The position numbers and the translations under genes were made by a program. A stretch of 64,000 bases of DNA from Archangium lipolyticum (GTDB lineage: Bacteria > Myxococcota > Myxococcia > Myxococcales > Myxococcaceae): NCBI RefSeq assembly GCF_024623785.1, contig NZ_JANKBZ010000010.1:124001-188000 (forward strand), written 5' to 3'. Every line of letters starts with the position of its first letter. The stretch's first letter is position 1. Below are positions 63,158-64,000 of the stretch, in pieces. A model generated the notes under the pieces. The model searched no databases and was not told where the DNA came from. It was given only the letters and a program-made list of their open reading frames with translations.

Positions 63158-64000
63158 TCAGAGCGTCCGGTGCGCGGTGACGGTCACCTCGTCCCGGTCG
63201 TGGTAGAGCTGGCGGATGGTCAGCGCCTGCCAGCCCCCCTCCTCGACGAGGATGTGGCGCACGCGCAGGAGGATGGGGTTCTTGTCCTTCATCGGCAGCT
63301 TGATGTTGGCCACCAGGTGCGTGGCCCAACCCCGCCGGCCCCACTTGGCCAGGAGCTGCGCGACCTCGATGGGACGCCAGGCCATGTCGCAGAAGAGCCA
63401 GTCGGCCGGCTCCTCCGGGGTGTAGGCGAAGGCGCTCTCCTGGATGTGCTCCACGCGAGGGAGCCCGGCCAGCTCCGGTATCAGCTTCGCCGGATCCACG
63501 GCGATGACCCGCGCGCCACGCGCCACCAGCCGCTGCGTCCACCCACCGGGGGCCGCGCCGAGGTCCACGCACACCTCGCCCCGGCCCGGCTCGAAGGGGA
63601 GACTGACCAGGGCCTCCTCGAGCTTCATGGCCGCGCGCGAAGCCGCATCGCCCGGGCGCCGCATGCGCTGGCGTCCACCGGGAGACAGCGACAGGGCCTC
63701 CCGGGCGGGGACCGAGCCCACCACCACCACTCCCGGGGCCACGCACAGCTCGACGAGCGTCGCGCCGGACTCGCGGGCCCGCCAGGTCTCCTCCAGAAGC
63801 CGGTCGGCGGGCAGGCGCGTGCGCACCGCCTCGAGAATGGCGTCCGCCTCGTCGGCCAGCCGGTTGCCCGCCGGGCTGTCCGGGGTGAAGGCCTGTAGCA
63901 CGAGGGGACCGGTGGGCACCGCCTCGAGCACCCGGGCGGCGACCGACTGTGCCAACTGCTCGGGTGCCTGCCCGGCCGGGAAGGAGGCCACCACGCGGAT
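63158..64000 (-). CDS. rlmM: 23S rRNA 2'-O-ribose methyltransferase RlmM (start beyond window)
   Basis: Predicted to methylate the ribose of 23S rRNA C2498. The frame is still open at the window edge; about 281 codons are visible, so a small N-terminal part is missing. SAM motif VCVDLGAAPGGWTQRL; catalytic K-D-K-E style residues in KLEEALVSLPF, LFCDMAWRP and NIKLPMKDKN; the ending RQLYHDRDEVTVTAHR is nearly the same as the E. coli RlmM end. GTG codons at 63994 or 63997 are possible starts but would leave the protein shorter than usual. Confidence 0.85.
   Translation of the reverse strand: MRVVASFPAGQAPEQLAQSVAARVLEAVPTGPLVLQAFTPDSPAGNRLADEADAILEAVRTRLPADRLLEETWRARESGATLVELCVAPGVVVVGSVPAREALSLSPGGRQRMRRPGDAASRAAMKLEEALVSLPFEPGRGEVCVDLGAAPGGWTQRLVARGARVIAVDPAKLIPELAGLPRVEHIQESAFAYTPEEPADWLFCDMAWRPIEVAQLLAKWGRRGWATHLVANIKLPMKDKNPILLRVRHILVEEGGWQALTIRQLYHDRDEVTVTAHRTL

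Overview
The window looks like chromosomal DNA of a fruiting myxobacterium (Myxococcota, Cystobacterineae-like). GC content is very high throughout. Several families are typical of the group: a kinase/ATPase/histidine-kinase giant, a SitA/SitI lipoprotein toxin pair, an ELWRSDGT-repeat protein with a MYXO-CTERM-like tail, many two-component proteins, and genes packed with 1-4 nt overlaps. The assignment comes from reading the sequence only; no search was run.

Layout, left part (1-26.9 kb). The 3' end of a large sensor kinase is followed by pdxY. Directly behind pdxY is a roughly 9.3-kb accessory block. It holds a four-gene anti-phage system that I read as Zorya type I in the order zorD-zorA-zorB-zorC, then, on the other strand, a SitA6-like toxin lipoprotein with its SitI6-like immunity protein. 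The block is bracketed by a perfect 29-bp direct repeat: the last 26 bases of pdxY plus three more (3313-3341 and 12595-12623), as expected for insertion at the pdxY 3' end. From 12.6 to 26.2 kb comes accessory and cell-surface material: a GH128 lipoprotein, two alpha/beta hydrolases, secreted repeat proteins, an OmpR-type two-component pair and an EEP-family enzyme. This stretch also carries decayed pieces (IS91-like transposase, peptidoglycan-binding protein) and ends in a broken phage-type integrase abutting a tRNA-Val/tRNA-Asp operon.

Right part (27-64 kb) is mostly core genome: hemE, an unknown PD-(D/E)XK two-gene cassette, fadI-fadJ beta-oxidation, an S15/CocE hydrolase, a small glycolipid-type cluster (PIG-V-like transferase, methyltransferase, ChbG/HpnK deacetylase, GT2), a GGDEF response regulator, a hybrid histidine kinase with an NtrC-type regulator, rarA, nadK, an ElyC/YdcF protein, a 5'-nucleotidase lipoprotein, a TetR-PAT transporter-coaD-MBL operon, a propeller-repeat lipoprotein, apt with a 2-hydroxyacid dehydrogenase, a SWIM/SNF2 helicase, recN, a PP2C phosphatase, an M23 endopeptidase, a degenerate GGDEF protein and the start-truncated rlmM.

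Most notable non-coding features: a densely structured intergenic segment (39858-39938) followed by a well-spaced sigma-54 promoter in front of the histidine kinase/NtrC operon; a dispersed 34-bp hairpin repeat found downstream of two unrelated genes; a decayed copy of the tRNA-Asp terminator and 3' end inside the pdxY island; and a direct/inverted TTGACAC array in front of the OmpR-type regulator.
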